The translations under genes and the position numbers were made by a program. Source: Anaerocolumna sp. AGMB13020 (lineage in GTDB: Bacteria; Bacillota; Clostridia; Lachnospirales; Lachnospiraceae). Taken from it: DNA of 64,000 bases. Positions 1-9,746 of this stretch are shown piece after piece. The notes below the pieces were generated by a model. That model worked only from the letters and a program-made list of their open reading frames with translations, did not search any database and had not been told where the DNA came from. Each line of letters starts with the position of its first letter. The first letter of the stretch is position 1. Where the stretch lies: positions 496,001-560,000 of the forward strand of contig NZ_CP136910.1 of the NCBI RefSeq assembly GCF_033100115.1, in the 5' to 3' direction.

Positions 1-909
1 TTTATTTTCCAGATACATTCCATATTCACCTTTTTCTTTTGGTGCATATGCTTTACTGCCCAGCTCCTCAAGTTTGAAATATTCCGCTGTCTTTTTAAGA
101 AATTCCTCTTCTGTATGGCCATTTAAGTCCTTTACCACCCTGTTATATGGCATAATAAGAAGTTCTTCTGCCGGAAAAAGTACAGACAAAAAGAAATTAA
201 ATTCTTCTTTTCCGGTATATTCCGGTTGTTCCTCTCTTCTTTTTAAACCTACTTTTACAGCAGAAGCTGCTCTATGATGGCCATCAGCAATATAAACAGC
301 CGGTATCTGTTCAAATTCTTCTTTTATATTGTTTACAGCTGCCTCTTCATCCAGTTTCCAGATATTATGGGTGATACCGTCATCTGTAGTAAAACCATAG
401 AGTTTATCTTCCAGCTTTTTGCTGTTAATAAGTTCTTTCACTCTTTCAGATTTGCGGTAAGTCAGAAAAATAGGACCTGTCTGAGCATTGCATCTGTCAA
501 TATGATTTATTCTGTCAAGTTCCTTATCCGTTCTGGTATTCTCATGACGTTTTATTACACCATTCACATAATCATCAACTGAAGCACAAGCTACAAGCCC
601 TGTCTGGCTTCTTCCCTCCATAATAAGCTCATAGATATAGAAACATTCCTTTTCCTCTGAAACAAATTCACCGTTTGTCAGCATTTCTTCCAGTAAATTC
701 TTTGCTTTTTCATACACAGCAGTATCATAAGTGGAAACATGATCCGGAAAATTTGTTTCTGCCCTGTCTATTCTAAGAAAAGAATGAGGTTCTTTTGCAA
801 TTTCCACTTTGGCCTCCTCACGGTTATAAACATCATAAGGCAGCGCAGCTATTTTTTCAGCCAGATCTCTCCTAGGTCTGACTGCTTTAAATGATTTTAT
901 CCTAGCCAT
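1..909 (-). CDS. DUF1015 family protein (3' end outside window)
   Basis: The reading frame is open from an ATG at 909 to the window edge (303 codons), so the C-terminal part is missing. The start is supported by GGGAGGT seven bases upstream. The translation begins MARIKSFKAVRPRRDLAEK and carries ADGHHRAASA near residue 210, the signature of the DUF1015 family (usual length about 400 residues). The biochemical function of the family is not established; in clostridia it commonly sits beside serA and serC, as here, which suggests but does not prove a link to serine or one-carbon metabolism. It is separated from serA by an intergenic terminator and could have its own promoter. Confidence 0.85.
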   Translation of the reverse strand, partial: MARIKSFKAVRPRRDLAEKIAALPYDVYNREEAKVEIAKEPHSFLRIDRAETNFPDHVSTYDTAVYEKAKNLLEEMLTNGEFVSEEKECFYIYELIMEGRSQTGLVACASVDDYVNGVIKRHENTRTDKELDRINHIDRCNAQTGPIFLTYRKSERVKELINSKKLEDKLYGFTTDDGITHNIWKLDEEAAVNNIKEEFEQIPAVYIADGHHRAASAVKVGLKRREEQPEYTGKEEFNFFLSVLFPAEELLIMPYNRVVKDLNGHTEEEFLKKTAEYFKLEELGSKAYAPKEKGEYGMYLENK

Positions 910-1000
910 AGATTTTACCTCCCAGTAATAAAATATAAGTATTTTATGTTTATTTTTCATCAAGATACCTATTAATAAAAATTGCCTTTTATAATAGCCC

Positions 1001-1012
1001 TGAAACGTTTCA
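1001..1012. promoter_or_regulatory. 12-bp perfect palindrome upstream of the DUF1015 gene
   Basis: TGAAACGTTTCA is a perfect inverted repeat with a central CG, the pattern bound by LacI-family repressors, about 90 bp upstream of the DUF1015 start. It is shorter than the 14-bp cre consensus. A binding protein is only inferred. Confidence 0.3.
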
Positions 1013-1021
1013 TTCCTGTTC

Positions 1022-1065
1022 AAAAAAGGCTAATACCAGAAGTATCTTGATATCCTCTGGCATTA
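1022..1065 (-). terminator. Intrinsic terminator after serA
   Basis: On the minus strand TAATGCCAGA pairs with TCTGGTATTA (10 bp, one G-U) around a 15-nt loop and is followed by GCCTTTTTT. It lies 29 bp past the serA stop and ends the serC-serA transcript. Confidence 0.7.
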
Positions 1066-1093
1066 ACCTACCTGTCAACTATTCTTTAGAGTA

Positions 1094-2263
1094 TTAAGAC
1101 AAGGTTCTTACCTTTAATACTCCGTCTATCCTTTGAAGTTTATCTGTAAATCCATTTTCAATGGTACCTTCAATATCAATAACCGTATAGGCATAATCAC
1201 CTTTACTTTTGTTAATAAGGTTGGAGATATTGATATTTTCAGCTGAAAATACTCCTGTAAACTGTGAAAGCATATTGGGAATATTCTTATGATTAATTGT
1301 AACCCTGGTTCCTCCGGCAAAGGTCCCGGCATCACAATCCGGATAATTTACGGAGTTTTTGATAATACCGTGTTCCATATAATCTTTGATCTGTTTAACA
1401 GCCATCACCGCACAGTTATCCTCTGACTCTTCCGTGGAGGCACCCAGATGAGGAATAGCAATTACGCCTTCCATCCCTGCTGTCTTGTCATTGGGGAAGT
1501 CTGTTACATAGGAGGATACCTTGCCGGATTTTAAGGCTTCTTCCATATCCTCATCATTTACCAGCAGATCTCTTGCGAAGTTAAGGATTACCACGCCATC
1601 CTTGCATTTTGACAGAGTTTCCTTGTGAATCATTTTCTTTGTATCCTCTATTAAAGGCACATGAAGTGTGATATAATCGCATTCTTTGTAGATATCTTCT
1701 TTGGATTTCACTGCAATGATATCTCTGGATAAATTCCAGGCATGTTCAACTGATATATAAGGGTCACATCCATATACCTGCATCCCTAAACGATTCGCCG
1801 CATTGGCAACCAGTACTCCGATAGCTCCTAATCCGATAACACCAAGCTTCTTACCCTGGATTTCTTTCCCTGCAAACTTTGCTTTGCCTTTCTCCACCAG
1901 TTTTGCAACATCCTGCTCCTCTTTGATGGTCTGTACCCAGTTGATACCACCCACGATATTTCTGGAAGCCAGCATAAGTCCTGCAATAACTAGTTCCTTA
2001 ACACCGTTTGCATTTGCTCCCGGTGTATTAAATACTACAATACCATCAGCCGCACATTTATCAAGAGGAATATTATTAACACCTGCTCCGGCTCTGGCAA
2101 TGGCTTTGATACCTTCTGGAAGTTCCAGCTCATGCATGGAAGCGCTTCTTACAAGAACAGCATCTGCCGCGTCCAGACTGTCCTCTTTCTTGTACTCCTC
2201 TGTAAAAAGGTTAAGTCCAATAGAAGCTATGGGGTTGAGGCAATTATATTTAAATTTTGACAT
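1094..2263 (-). CDS. serA: D-3-phosphoglycerate dehydrogenase with ACT domain
   Basis: Catalyses oxidation of 3-phosphoglycerate to 3-phosphohydroxypyruvate, the first step of serine synthesis. It has a Rossmann motif LGVIGLGAIG near residue 140, the catalytic HLGAST segment near residue 275, and a C-terminal ACT domain (last about 70 residues). At 389 residues it is the short clostridial form. The ATG at 2263 is chosen over an in-frame GTG at 2269 because AAAGGAG lies at proper distance only from the ATG. It starts 13 bp after serC ends, so the two form an operon in the order serC-serA. Confidence 0.95.
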   Translation of the reverse strand: MSKFKYNCLNPIASIGLNLFTEEYKKEDSLDAADAVLVRSASMHELELPEGIKAIARAGAGVNNIPLDKCAADGIVVFNTPGANANGVKELVIAGLMLASRNIVGGINWVQTIKEEQDVAKLVEKGKAKFAGKEIQGKKLGVIGLGAIGVLVANAANRLGMQVYGCDPYISVEHAWNLSRDIIAVKSKEDIYKECDYITLHVPLIEDTKKMIHKETLSKCKDGVVILNFARDLLVNDEDMEEALKSGKVSSYVTDFPNDKTAGMEGVIAIPHLGASTEESEDNCAVMAVKQIKDYMEHGIIKNSVNYPDCDAGTFAGGTRVTINHKNIPNMLSQFTGVFSAENINISNLINKSKGDYAYTVIDIEGTIENGFTDKLQRIDGVLKVRTLS

Positions 2264-2276
2264 AAGCACTCCTTTT

Positions 2277-3362
2277 TTATTTTAGATTTCTCGCTTCAAA
2301 ATCCTTCATGAATTCAACCAGTTTCTGAACACCTTCAATCGGCATTGCATTATAGATACTTGCACGCATACCGCCTACGCTTCTGTGTCCTTTTAAGTTC
2401 TCAAAGCCAGCTGCTTTTGCTTCCTTTACGAATTTGGCATCCAGTTCTTCATCTCCGGTAACAAAAGGAACATTCATAAGAGAGCGGTCTTCTTTTACAA
2501 CGGTGCCCTTAAAGAGTTTGCTCTCATCCAGGTAATCATATAGCACTGCTGCTTTCTTTTCATTCAGTTCTTTCATTGATTCCAGGCCTCCAAGCTTTTT
2601 GAGCCATTTGAAGACTTTGCCGCAGATATAGATTCCGTAAGCAGGCGGTGTGTTATATAATGATTCATTGTCTGCATGAATCTTATATTTTAACATAGTA
2701 GGTGTACCGGGAAGGGTATCCTCCGTTATTAAATCTTCTCTGATAATAACGATAACAACACCTGCAGGTCCCACGTTCTTCTGCACGCCGCCGTAAATTA
2801 CACCATATTTCGAAACATCCACAGGCTCTGACAGGAAACAGGAGGATACGTCAGCAACCAGGGGTTTTCCTTTGGTATTCGGAAGTGTCTTGAACTTGGT
2901 TCCGTAGATGGTATTATTCTCACATATGTAGACATAGTCTGCATCTTCACTGACAGGAAGATCTGTGCAATCAGGAATATAAGAGAAAGTCTTATCCTCA
3001 GAGGATGCTATCTTATTAGCAGTTCCGTAAATCTTAGCCTCCTGGAAGGCTTTCTTAGCCCACTGTCCGGTAACAATGTAGTCAGCAACTTTGTTCTTCA
3101 TTAAGTTCATGGGAATCATCGCAAACTGCTGTGAGGCACCACCTTGTAAGAACAGCACCTTATAATTATCCGGGATGTTCATAAGTTCCCTAAGGTCTGC
3201 TTCTGCCTCATGTATTATTGTCTCATAGGGTTTGGATCTATGACTCATCTCCATAACCGACATTCCGGTTCCTCTGTAGTCTAACATCTCTTCTGCTGCT
3301 TCTCTTAGTACTTCCTCCGGTAACACCGCAGGGCCTGCTGAAAAATTATAAACTCTTGCCAC
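2277..3362 (-). CDS. serC: Phosphoserine aminotransferase
   Basis: PLP-dependent transaminase that converts 3-phosphohydroxypyruvate and glutamate to phosphoserine. The N-terminus NFSAGPAVLP and the PLP-lysine segment GGVQKNVGPAG (about residue 195) are diagnostic; 361 residues is the usual length. The start codon is GTG, eight bases after a strong AAGGAGG. It is the first gene of serC-serA and has its own near-consensus promoter with a structured leader of about 85 nt. The third serine gene, serB, is not in the window. Confidence 0.95.
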   Translation of the reverse strand: MARVYNFSAGPAVLPEEVLREAAEEMLDYRGTGMSVMEMSHRSKPYETIIHEAEADLRELMNIPDNYKVLFLQGGASQQFAMIPMNLMKNKVADYIVTGQWAKKAFQEAKIYGTANKIASSEDKTFSYIPDCTDLPVSEDADYVYICENNTIYGTKFKTLPNTKGKPLVADVSSCFLSEPVDVSKYGVIYGGVQKNVGPAGVVIVIIREDLITEDTLPGTPTMLKYKIHADNESLYNTPPAYGIYICGKVFKWLKKLGGLESMKELNEKKAAVLYDYLDESKLFKGTVVKEDRSLMNVPFVTGDEELDAKFVKEAKAAGFENLKGHRSVGGMRASIYNAMPIEGVQKLVEFMKDFEARNLK

Positions 3363-3388
3363 TTAAATATCCTCCTTATATGTTCAGT

Positions 3389-3419
3389 CAGAGCACGGAA
3401 ATTGAGCTCCTTTGCTCTG
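3389..3419 (-). promoter_or_regulatory. Hairpin in serC leader
   Basis: In the serC 5' UTR, CAGAGCA pairs perfectly with TGCTCTG around a 17-nt loop, ending 27 nt before the start codon. No T-box motif accompanies it. Role unknown. Confidence 0.35.
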
Positions 3420-3452
3420 CCAGATTTACGCTTGACCACTTTAATCCATTAC

Positions 3453-3481
3453 ATTATAAAACTTAGTTAAATTATAGTCAA
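3453..3481 (-). promoter_or_regulatory. Sigma-A type promoter of serC-serA
   Basis: TTGACT, 17-bp spacer, TATAAT on the minus strand, about 90 bp upstream of the serC GTG. Confidence 0.8.
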
Positions 3482-3490
3482 TATATTATT

Positions 3491-3574
3491 AAAAAACAGA
3501 TATTCCCAAATAATGTTACAACATATGAATGACATATAAGTTGAATGATTTAATCTTCGGAAATATCTGTTTTT
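3491..3574 (-). terminator. Long-loop intrinsic terminator after ilvB
   Basis: Directly after the ilvB stop, AAAAACAGATATT and AATATCTGTTTTT form a 13-bp perfect stem with a 57-nt loop and end in six T on the minus strand. The loop is unusually long for a simple terminator. Confidence 0.6.
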
Positions 3575-3576
3575 GC

Positions 3577-5262
3577 TTATTTATTATTTGCTTTTAAGTC
3601 TTCTTCAGTAAAGACTTCTTCTATTGCTGCTCCCGGTGCAACCATGGGCCATACTTTGTCATCACTTTCAATAATACAGTCTATTACAACCGGAATATTC
3701 AGAGAAATTGCTTCCCTTATCACTCCTTCTATTTCTTCTTTTTTGCTAACCCGATAAGCCTTCGCTCCCATAGCTTCAGCCAGCTTCACAAAGTCCACGC
3801 TATCAGATAAGGTTGTGTAGGAATATCTTTCTCCATAGAACAGCGACTGCCATTGTCTAACCATTCCCAATACATGATTATTAAATATAACCTGAATGAT
3901 AGGGATATTGTATCTGGTAGCCGTTGCAATTTCATTCATATTCATACGGAAACATCCATCACCGGCAATATTAAATACTGCTTTATCCGGATTGGCTACT
4001 TTGGCACCAATACAGGCGCCAAGACCGTAGCCCATGGTTCCAAGACCACCTGAGGTGATAAAAGTTCTTGGATTCTTATATTTAAAATACTGGGCTGACC
4101 ACATCTGATGCTGGCCTACCTCTGTCGTAATAATTGCATCTCCGCCTGTTATCTCATATAATTTTTCGAGAATATAAGGACCAGTGAGTCCGCTTTCACG
4201 ATATTTTAAAGGATACTTTTCCTTCATGGCAAGTACATGTTCCATCCACTCTTCATGCTTCTGATCAGAAAGTTTCTCATTAAGAGCCGTTAATACTTCT
4301 TTGATATCACCTATCAGAGCATGATGAACAAGTACATTTTTATTGATTTCTGCGGCATCAATATCAATTTGTAGTATTTTTGCATTTCGTGCAAAACGTG
4401 CTGTATTACCGGTTACTCTGTCGCTGAATCTGGAACCGATGGTTATTAAAAGATCACACTCCGTCACACTTAAATTAGCTGTCTTTGTGCCATGCATGCC
4501 AAGCATTCCAGTATAATAAGGGTCATCTCCGCTAAAGGCACCTTTTCCCATTAAAGTGTCCGTGACCGGAGCATCTGTCTTTCTTACCAGTTCCCTTACT
4601 TCTTCATAGGCGTCAGATATTACAGCTCCACCGCCTACAAAGATTACAGGTCGTTTGGAATTTTCAATAAGCTCCAGGGCTCCTTCAATATCTTCGGTGG
4701 TAAAGGTATTATTGATCCGCTCTATAACAGGTGGTTCTACTCTTAAATATTCTGCTTTATTAGCAGTAACATCCTTAGCGATGTCCACCAGGACAGGTCC
4801 CGGCCTTCCGGTCTGTGCAATTAAAAATGCTTTCCTTAAGGTATCTGCAAGCTGGGTTACATCCTTTACGATAAAGTTATGTTTGGTTACCGGCATGGTA
4901 ATACCCGCAATATCAACTTCCTGGAAACTATCCTTACCAAGAAGATTAACGGCTACGTTTCCAGTAATTGCAACCATTGGTACTGAATCCATATATGCTG
5001 TTGCGATACCGGTAACCAGATTCGTGGCTCCAGGTCCGCTGGTAGCTAAGCATACACCTACTTTTCCAGTGGATCTTGCATAACCGTCAGCTGCATGGGA
5101 GGCTCCCTGCTCATGGGAGGTTAATATATGCCGTATTTCATCCTGATGTCTGTATAATTCATCGTAGATATTTAAAACAGCTCCTCCGGGGTACCCGAAT
5201 ATAGTATCCACTCCCTGCTCCTTTAAACATTCTACTAATATCTGTGATCCTGTTAACTGCAT
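3577..5262 (-). CDS. ilvB: Acetolactate synthase, large (catalytic) subunit
   Basis: ThDP-dependent enzyme that condenses pyruvate to 2-acetolactate (or with 2-oxobutyrate) for valine, leucine and isoleucine. It shows the N-terminal FGYPGGAVLNIYDEL, the ThDP-activating Glu in SHEQGASHAADGYAR, and the cofactor motif GDGCFRMNMNE with GMVRQWQ, the biosynthetic (FAD-type) pattern. 561 residues is normal. It follows ilvD by 66 bp and is presumably cotranscribed. No ilvN-like small subunit gene and no ilvC lie next to it, so feedback regulation would need a small subunit encoded elsewhere. Confidence 0.93.
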   Translation of the reverse strand: MQLTGSQILVECLKEQGVDTIFGYPGGAVLNIYDELYRHQDEIRHILTSHEQGASHAADGYARSTGKVGVCLATSGPGATNLVTGIATAYMDSVPMVAITGNVAVNLLGKDSFQEVDIAGITMPVTKHNFIVKDVTQLADTLRKAFLIAQTGRPGPVLVDIAKDVTANKAEYLRVEPPVIERINNTFTTEDIEGALELIENSKRPVIFVGGGAVISDAYEEVRELVRKTDAPVTDTLMGKGAFSGDDPYYTGMLGMHGTKTANLSVTECDLLITIGSRFSDRVTGNTARFARNAKILQIDIDAAEINKNVLVHHALIGDIKEVLTALNEKLSDQKHEEWMEHVLAMKEKYPLKYRESGLTGPYILEKLYEITGGDAIITTEVGQHQMWSAQYFKYKNPRTFITSGGLGTMGYGLGACIGAKVANPDKAVFNIAGDGCFRMNMNEIATATRYNIPIIQVIFNNHVLGMVRQWQSLFYGERYSYTTLSDSVDFVKLAEAMGAKAYRVSKKEEIEGVIREAISLNIPVVIDCIIESDDKVWPMVAPGAAIEEVFTEEDLKANNK

Positions 5263-5328
5263 TCTACACCTCTCTATTTTAGCCTAATCGTGATCTTCCA
5301 AGTAAATGGTGCTTGTTCTTGTTCTTAC

Positions 5329-7002
5329 TTAGAATTTACCCGGTACCTCTAATATAGCGCCTCTGCTGGCTGAAGTTACCATAGCAGTATATCTTGCCAG
5401 ATAACCTGAGGTTACTTTGGGCGCTTTCGGCTGCCATTTTTCTCTTCGTTTATTAAGTTCTTCTTCAGAAACTGCAACATTTAAAACATTGGCGGTAATA
5501 TCTATCTGAATAATATCACCCTCTTCAATTAGAGCAATATTTCCGCCTACCGCTGCTTCAGGGCAAACATGTCCGATACTTGCACCTCTGGAAGCGCCGG
5601 AAAATCTTCCGTCGGTAATCAGAGCTACACTGGAGCCAAGTCCCATGCCCATAATAGCAGAGGTTGGATTAAGCATCTCTCTCATACCCGGGCCGCCTTT
5701 TGGACCTTCGTAACGAATAACCACTACATCTCCGGGATTGATCTTACCGCCTTTAATTGCAACGATAGCATCGTCTTCACAATCGAATACTCTTGCTGGT
5801 CCTTCATGCTGAAGCATCTCAGGAGCTACAGCGGAACGTTTTACTACTGCGGAATCGGTAGCCAGATTACCTTTTAGGACAGCAATTCCACCTGTTTCAC
5901 TATATGGATTATCGATGCTTCTTATAACCTCTGTATCCAGGTTTATACAGTGTTCTATATTTTCTCCTACTGTTTTGCCGGTTACTGTAATCAGATCGGT
6001 ATACAGCAGGTCTTTCTTATTTAATTCATTCATTACAGCGTATACACCGCCAGCTTCATTCAGATCCTCCATATATATATGACCTGCAGGTGCCAGATGG
6101 CATAAATTCGGTGTCTTTGCACTGACTTCATTGGCAAGTTCAAGATTTAAATCCACTCCTGCCTCATGTGCTATGGCAGGTAAATGAAGCATACTGTTGG
6201 TAGAACAGCCAAGTGCCATATCCACTGTCAAAGCGTTTAAAAATGCTTCCTTCACCATAATGTCTTTGGGTCTGATATTCTTCTCCAGGAGTTCCATAAT
6301 CTTCATACCTGCCTGTTTCGCAAGACGAATCCTTTCAGAATACACTGCTGGTATCGTACCGTTTCCTTTTAAGCCCATGCCAAGTACTTCTGTTAGGCAA
6401 TTCATACTGTTTGCCGTATACATACCGGAACAGGAACCTGCTGTAGGACACACTTTGCAGGCATATTCCTCTACATCCTCTTCTGAAATCTTTCCTGCGC
6501 TGTAAGCTCCAACCGCTTCAAACATACTGGAAAGACTAGTCTTCTCACCCTTGACTCTGCCTGCAAGCATAGGACCGCCGCTTACGAAAATAGTTGGGAT
6601 ATTGACTCTGGCAGCTGCCATTAAAAGTCCCGGTACATTCTTATCACAGTTTGGTACCATTACAAGAGCATCGAAAGCATGTGCCATTGCCATGGCTTCG
6701 GTGGAGTCAGCTATTAAATCTCTGGTAACAAGGGAATATCTCATTCCAGTATGTCCCATGGAAATTCCGTCGCAAACAGCAATTGCCGGAAACACGATAG
6801 GGGTACCACCAGCCATTGCAACTCCCATCTTAACTGCATCCACAATCTTGTCCAGATTCATATGGCCCGGTACAATCTCATTGTAAGAGCTGACAATACC
6901 AATAAGAGGTCTGCTTAGTTCTTCCTTGGTAATGCCTAAGGCATTAAAAAGCGATCTATGGGGTGCTTGTTGTATTCCTGTTTTCACTGAGTCACTGTTC
7001 AT
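5329..7002 (-). CDS. ilvD: Dihydroxy-acid dehydratase
   Basis: Iron-sulfur enzyme that dehydrates 2,3-dihydroxy-3-methylbutanoate and its homologue, the third step of branched-chain amino acid synthesis. The cluster-ligand motifs CDKNVPG and [18 protein letters not shown] and the [15 protein letters not shown] segment are intact; 557 residues is full length. AAAGGTGG is seven bases from the ATG. It leads the ilvD-ilvB operon and has a clear promoter. No T-box is visible in its leader of about 55 nt. Confidence 0.95.
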   Translation of the reverse strand: MNSDSVKTGIQQAPHRSLFNALGITKEELSRPLIGIVSSYNEIVPGHMNLDKIVDAVKMGVAMAGGTPIVFPAIAVCDGISMGHTGMRYSLVTRDLIADSTEAMAMAHAFDALVMVPNCDKNVPGLLMAAARVNIPTIFVSGGPMLAGRVKGEKTSLSSMFEAVGAYSAGKISEEDVEEYACKVCPTAGSCSGMYTANSMNCLTEVLGMGLKGNGTIPAVYSERIRLAKQAGMKIMELLEKNIRPKDIMVKEAFLNALTVDMALGCSTNSMLHLPAIAHEAGVDLNLELANEVSAKTPNLCHLAPAGHIYMEDLNEAGGVYAVMNELNKKDLLYTDLITVTGKTVGENIEHCINLDTEVIRSIDNPYSETGGIAVLKGNLATDSAVVKRSAVAPEMLQHEGPARVFDCEDDAIVAIKGGKINPGDVVVIRYEGPKGGPGMREMLNPTSAIMGMGLGSSVALITDGRFSGASRGASIGHVCPEAAVGGNIALIEEGDIIQIDITANVLNVAVSEEELNKRREKWQPKAPKVTSGYLARYTAMVTSASRGAILEVPGKF

Positions 7003-7063
7003 AGCAATACCACCTTTTCTTTAATTTGACGCTGTAATGTATAAAATTACGGTGTTTCCGTAT

Positions 7064-7092
7064 ATAATAACTTAATTTAAATAAAAAATCAA
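7064..7092 (-). promoter_or_regulatory. Promoter of ilvD-ilvB
   Basis: TTGATT, 17-bp spacer, TATTAT on the minus strand, about 60 bp upstream of the ilvD ATG. Confidence 0.7.
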
Positions 7093-7200
7093 TACATAAA
7101 TCTTTAATAAGATAACTTTAGGCAGGGGTTCAGTTAACAATATAATATGCCCCAACATTACAAAACTGCCGGAGCCTGCATATTTCCTATATACAGCCAC

Positions 7201-7252
7201 AAAAAAGAAGTATTCACCAAAAGGTATCAGAGCCACCCTTGGTAAATACTTC
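7201..7252 (-). terminator. Intrinsic terminator after pepT
   Basis: GAAGTATT-ACCAAGG type arms (13 of 14 positions pair) close an 18-nt loop, followed on the minus strand by CTTTTTT. It begins 21 bp beyond the pepT stop and insulates ilvD from pepT. Confidence 0.75.
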
Positions 7253-7273
7253 GTAATGTTTGAGTTTATTCAA

Positions 7274-8512
7274 TTATTTTGAATTTTCCTGTGTTGCATA
7301 TATTTCCACAATTTTTAATAAAATTTCAACAACTTTCTCCATGGATTGTACCGGTATATATTCGTACCTGCCGTGGAAGTTGCTGCCACCGGTGCAGATA
7401 TTGGGGCAAGGCAGACCCATATAGGATAATCTTGCACCATCTGTACCTCCACGGATGGGAACAACAATAGGTGTAACCCCTAATTCTTCCATAGCACGTC
7501 TTGCATTATCGATTAAATGCATATGGGGTTCAACCTTTTCTTTCATATTATAATAGGAATCCTTTACCTCAACGTTAAAAGTTCCGGCTCCATACTTGTC
7601 ATTAAGGTATTCCCCAATTTTTATAAATCTGGCTTTCTTGGCCTCGAACTGTGCTTTGTCATGATCACGTATAATATAAACAGCCCTTGCAGAGTCTACG
7701 GTTCCCTCCAGTGCATTTAACATATAAAAGCCCTCATAATTTTCTGTATGCATGGGGTCTTCATGAGCAGGCAGCATGTTCTGAAATTCCATTGCAAGGA
7801 GCAGGGCATTTACCATTTTATTTTTAGCGGAACCCGGATGAATACTCTTGCCTTGAATCTGTAATTTCCCGGAGGCTGCATTGAAGTTCTCATACTCGAT
7901 TTCACCTAACTCACCACCGTCAACAGTATAAGCAAAATCTGCACCAAAACCTTCCACATCAAAGAAGTCTACCCCTCTTCCTACTTCTTCGTCCGGTGTA
8001 AAACCAATCTGAATGGTTCCATGCTCTATTTCAGGATGTGTCAGAAGCGTTTCGGCAAGCGTCATGATTTCTGCCACCCCGGCTTTGTCATCGGCTCCTA
8101 AGAGAGTGGTTCCGTCCGTTACGATTAAGTCTTTTCCCTTGGAAAGAGTTAAGCTGGGATAGTCAATTGGGCTCATCTTTATGTTCAGGTCTTTGTTCAG
8201 TACGATTTCACCACCGTCATAATTCTTGATAATCTGGGGTTTGACATCCTTTCCGCTGATTGCATTGGAGGTATCCATATGAGATACAAAACCAATTACG
8301 GGAAGCTTTTTACTTGTATTAGCCGGTATGGTGGCATACACATAGCAATTATCGGACAATCTTACATTGGACGCTCCGATTTCCTTTAATTCCTTTACGA
8401 GGATATCTGCCAGATTTCTTTGTTTCTCTGTACTGGGTACAGCTTCTACATCATCCTGGGATTGGGTATCTACTTTTACATATTCTAAAAATCTGTCAAT
8501 TACATTTTTCAT
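7274..8512 (-). CDS. pepT: Peptidase T (tripeptide aminopeptidase)
   Basis: Cytosolic di-zinc aminopeptidase of the M20 family that removes the N-terminal residue from tripeptides. Metal and catalytic residues are visible: H78 and D80 in [14 protein letters not shown] near residue 140, PDEEVGRG near 175, the DGG segment, and a C-terminal [15 protein letters not shown] with GSNFHGRYE. 412 residues matches the family. AAAGGTG lies six bases from the ATG. Monocistronic by its own terminator. A perfect 21-bp palindrome sits in its leader and may be an operator. Confidence 0.95.
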   Translation of the reverse strand: MKNVIDRFLEYVKVDTQSQDDVEAVPSTEKQRNLADILVKELKEIGASNVRLSDNCYVYATIPANTSKKLPVIGFVSHMDTSNAISGKDVKPQIIKNYDGGEIVLNKDLNIKMSPIDYPSLTLSKGKDLIVTDGTTLLGADDKAGVAEIMTLAETLLTHPEIEHGTIQIGFTPDEEVGRGVDFFDVEGFGADFAYTVDGGELGEIEYENFNAASGKLQIQGKSIHPGSAKNKMVNALLLAMEFQNMLPAHEDPMHTENYEGFYMLNALEGTVDSARAVYIIRDHDKAQFEAKKARFIKIGEYLNDKYGAGTFNVEVKDSYYNMKEKVEPHMHLIDNARRAMEELGVTPIVVPIRGGTDGARLSYMGLPCPNICTGGSNFHGRYEYIPVQSMEKVVEILLKIVEIYATQENSK

Positions 8513-8528
8513 GCTTTACACCTTTGTA

Positions 8529-8549
8529 TATCACAGTCAGACTGTGATA
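8529..8549 (-). promoter_or_regulatory. 21-bp perfect palindrome in the pepT leader
   Basis: TATCACAGTC, one base, then its exact reverse complement. It lies between a TATAAT -10 box (8564-8569, minus strand) and the pepT ribosome site, where a repressor would block transcription; as RNA it would be a tight hairpin. No good -35 box is seen at 17 bp. Confidence 0.5.
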
Positions 8550-8709
8550 CTGCCGCAGACTTTATTATACAGAATGATTCCTCTGTAGGCGGCAACCTTT
8601 CTTCTATTTTTTACATAAGAGCTTTTGATTCCGATACGTTTTTGCTGCTATAGCTCTGTTTGCAGGACAGAACCTAATGCTAATATATACTTGCACTTAC
8701 CTGTACACC

Positions 8710-9123
8710 TCATAAAACTAATACAAGCATCCCAATGGTAATAATTATACCGCCTAAAATGGTTTTGGCATTGAGAGGTTCACCGAGAAATAGAAATGCT
8801 AGAATCATAGTTATAACAACGCTGAATTTGTCAATCGGGACAACTTTGGAAGCATCTCCTATTTGCAGTGCTTTGAAATAGCATAACCAAGAAAGCCCAG
8901 TTGCTATACCGGATAAGATCAAAAAAATCCAACTCTTTTGTGTTATGTCCGGTATGTCTTTGTATTTACCTGTGAGAAAAACTATAAGCCAAGCCATGAA
9001 TAGTACAACAATGGTTCTAATCGCAGTACCTACATTGGAATTCACGTTTTTCATACCGGTTTTCGCAAGGATTGAGGTTAATGCTGCAAAAAATGCTGAC
9101 AATAATGCGTAAAAAATCCACAT
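8710..9123 (-). CDS. Single-domain EamA/DMT family transporter
   Basis: A 137-residue, very hydrophobic protein with about five membrane segments covering one EamA repeat (start MWIFYALLSAFFAALTSILAK; DKFSVVITMILAFLFLGEP in the second half). Full-length DMT transporters have two such repeats; stand-alone single-repeat members of about 140 residues are a known group and are thought to work as dimers. Substrate cannot be read from sequence. AGGGAGAG precedes the ATG. It is an isolated gene between pepT and an acetyltransferase. Confidence 0.8.
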   Translation of the reverse strand: MWIFYALLSAFFAALTSILAKTGMKNVNSNVGTAIRTIVVLFMAWLIVFLTGKYKDIPDITQKSWIFLILSGIATGLSWLCYFKALQIGDASKVVPIDKFSVVITMILAFLFLGEPLNAKTILGGIIITIGMLVLVL

Positions 9124-9246
9124 TTTACTATCTCTCCCTTCTCTGTTCTATTGTATACAAAAGAATTAAAATACTCAAGTATTATTTTGATTGTAAAATA
9201 TCCGCACAGTGTTTTTTAGTCTTCTTTACTCAAATGCCATTTTCAG

Positions 9247-9723
9247 TCATTTGAGCACCAGTTCAAACTCAATTTCATGTTTTATCGGAATCCCTTCAAA
9301 ACCATTTTGAGGAATCTGTGGTTTTAGTTCTCTTGATTTTTCAATTGCATTATGATACATGGCCGCAAAATCAAATCCTCGCTTTTGATAAAATCGCATA
9401 GCTGACGTATTATCATTTGTTGTTATCAAAAAAATTCTCCTGCAATTGTTAACTTTGGCATCATTTATAACAGTGTTAAGCAAAGAAGTACCAACCCCTC
9501 GGTTTTCTTTGAAACTGTCAAGGGAAATAACTTCACATTCCAAATTATAAATATAATATGTTATTATACCTATAAGAGAATCCTTCTCCATGGCTACATA
9601 ACCATCCAGCTCGTCAGTATTATGAATCTTACCTCGGGTTATAATGATTGAACTGCCCCAAGTTTCAGTTATCGCAGCTGTTACAGCTTTACGTAATCCT
9701 TTATCTATTTTTATAAGTTCCAT
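9247..9723 (-). CDS. GNAT family N-acetyltransferase
   Basis: A 158-residue GNAT-fold protein; the acetyl-CoA binding region is the stretch NRGVGTSLLNTVINDAK and the later NDNTSAMRFYQKRGF is the usual strand-helix near the C-terminus. The substrate is not predictable. The start at 9723 (MELIKIDKGLRK) is preceded by AGGAGAT; a longer open frame upstream runs through a repeat element (9747-9911) and is not real coding sequence. Confidence 0.85.
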   Translation of the reverse strand: MELIKIDKGLRKAVTAAITETWGSSIIITRGKIHNTDELDGYVAMEKDSLIGIITYYIYNLECEVISLDSFKENRGVGTSLLNTVINDAKVNNCRRIFLITTNDNTSAMRFYQKRGFDFAAMYHNAIEKSRELKPQIPQNGFEGIPIKHEIEFELVLK

Positions 9724-9746
9724 ACATATCTCCTGTTCTCTGAATA

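Noticed and set aside
1803..2285. 160-codon open frame opposite serA
   Set aside because: Antisense shadow of a conserved gene with no ribosome site and no plausible protein sequence; the same applies to 52504-52962 opposite feoB and 56797-57303 opposite the chemoreceptor.
3577..7002. Missing ilvN as evidence of a catabolic acetolactate synthase
   Set aside because: The IlvB motifs are of the biosynthetic type and it is next to ilvD; the small subunit may simply be elsewhere in the genome.
7207..7252. T-box-like AAGGGTGGCTC in the hairpin between pepT and ilvD
   Set aside because: It sits immediately after pepT, about 200 bp upstream of ilvD and upstream of the ilvD promoter; the rest of a T-box leader is missing. 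It is read as the pepT terminator.
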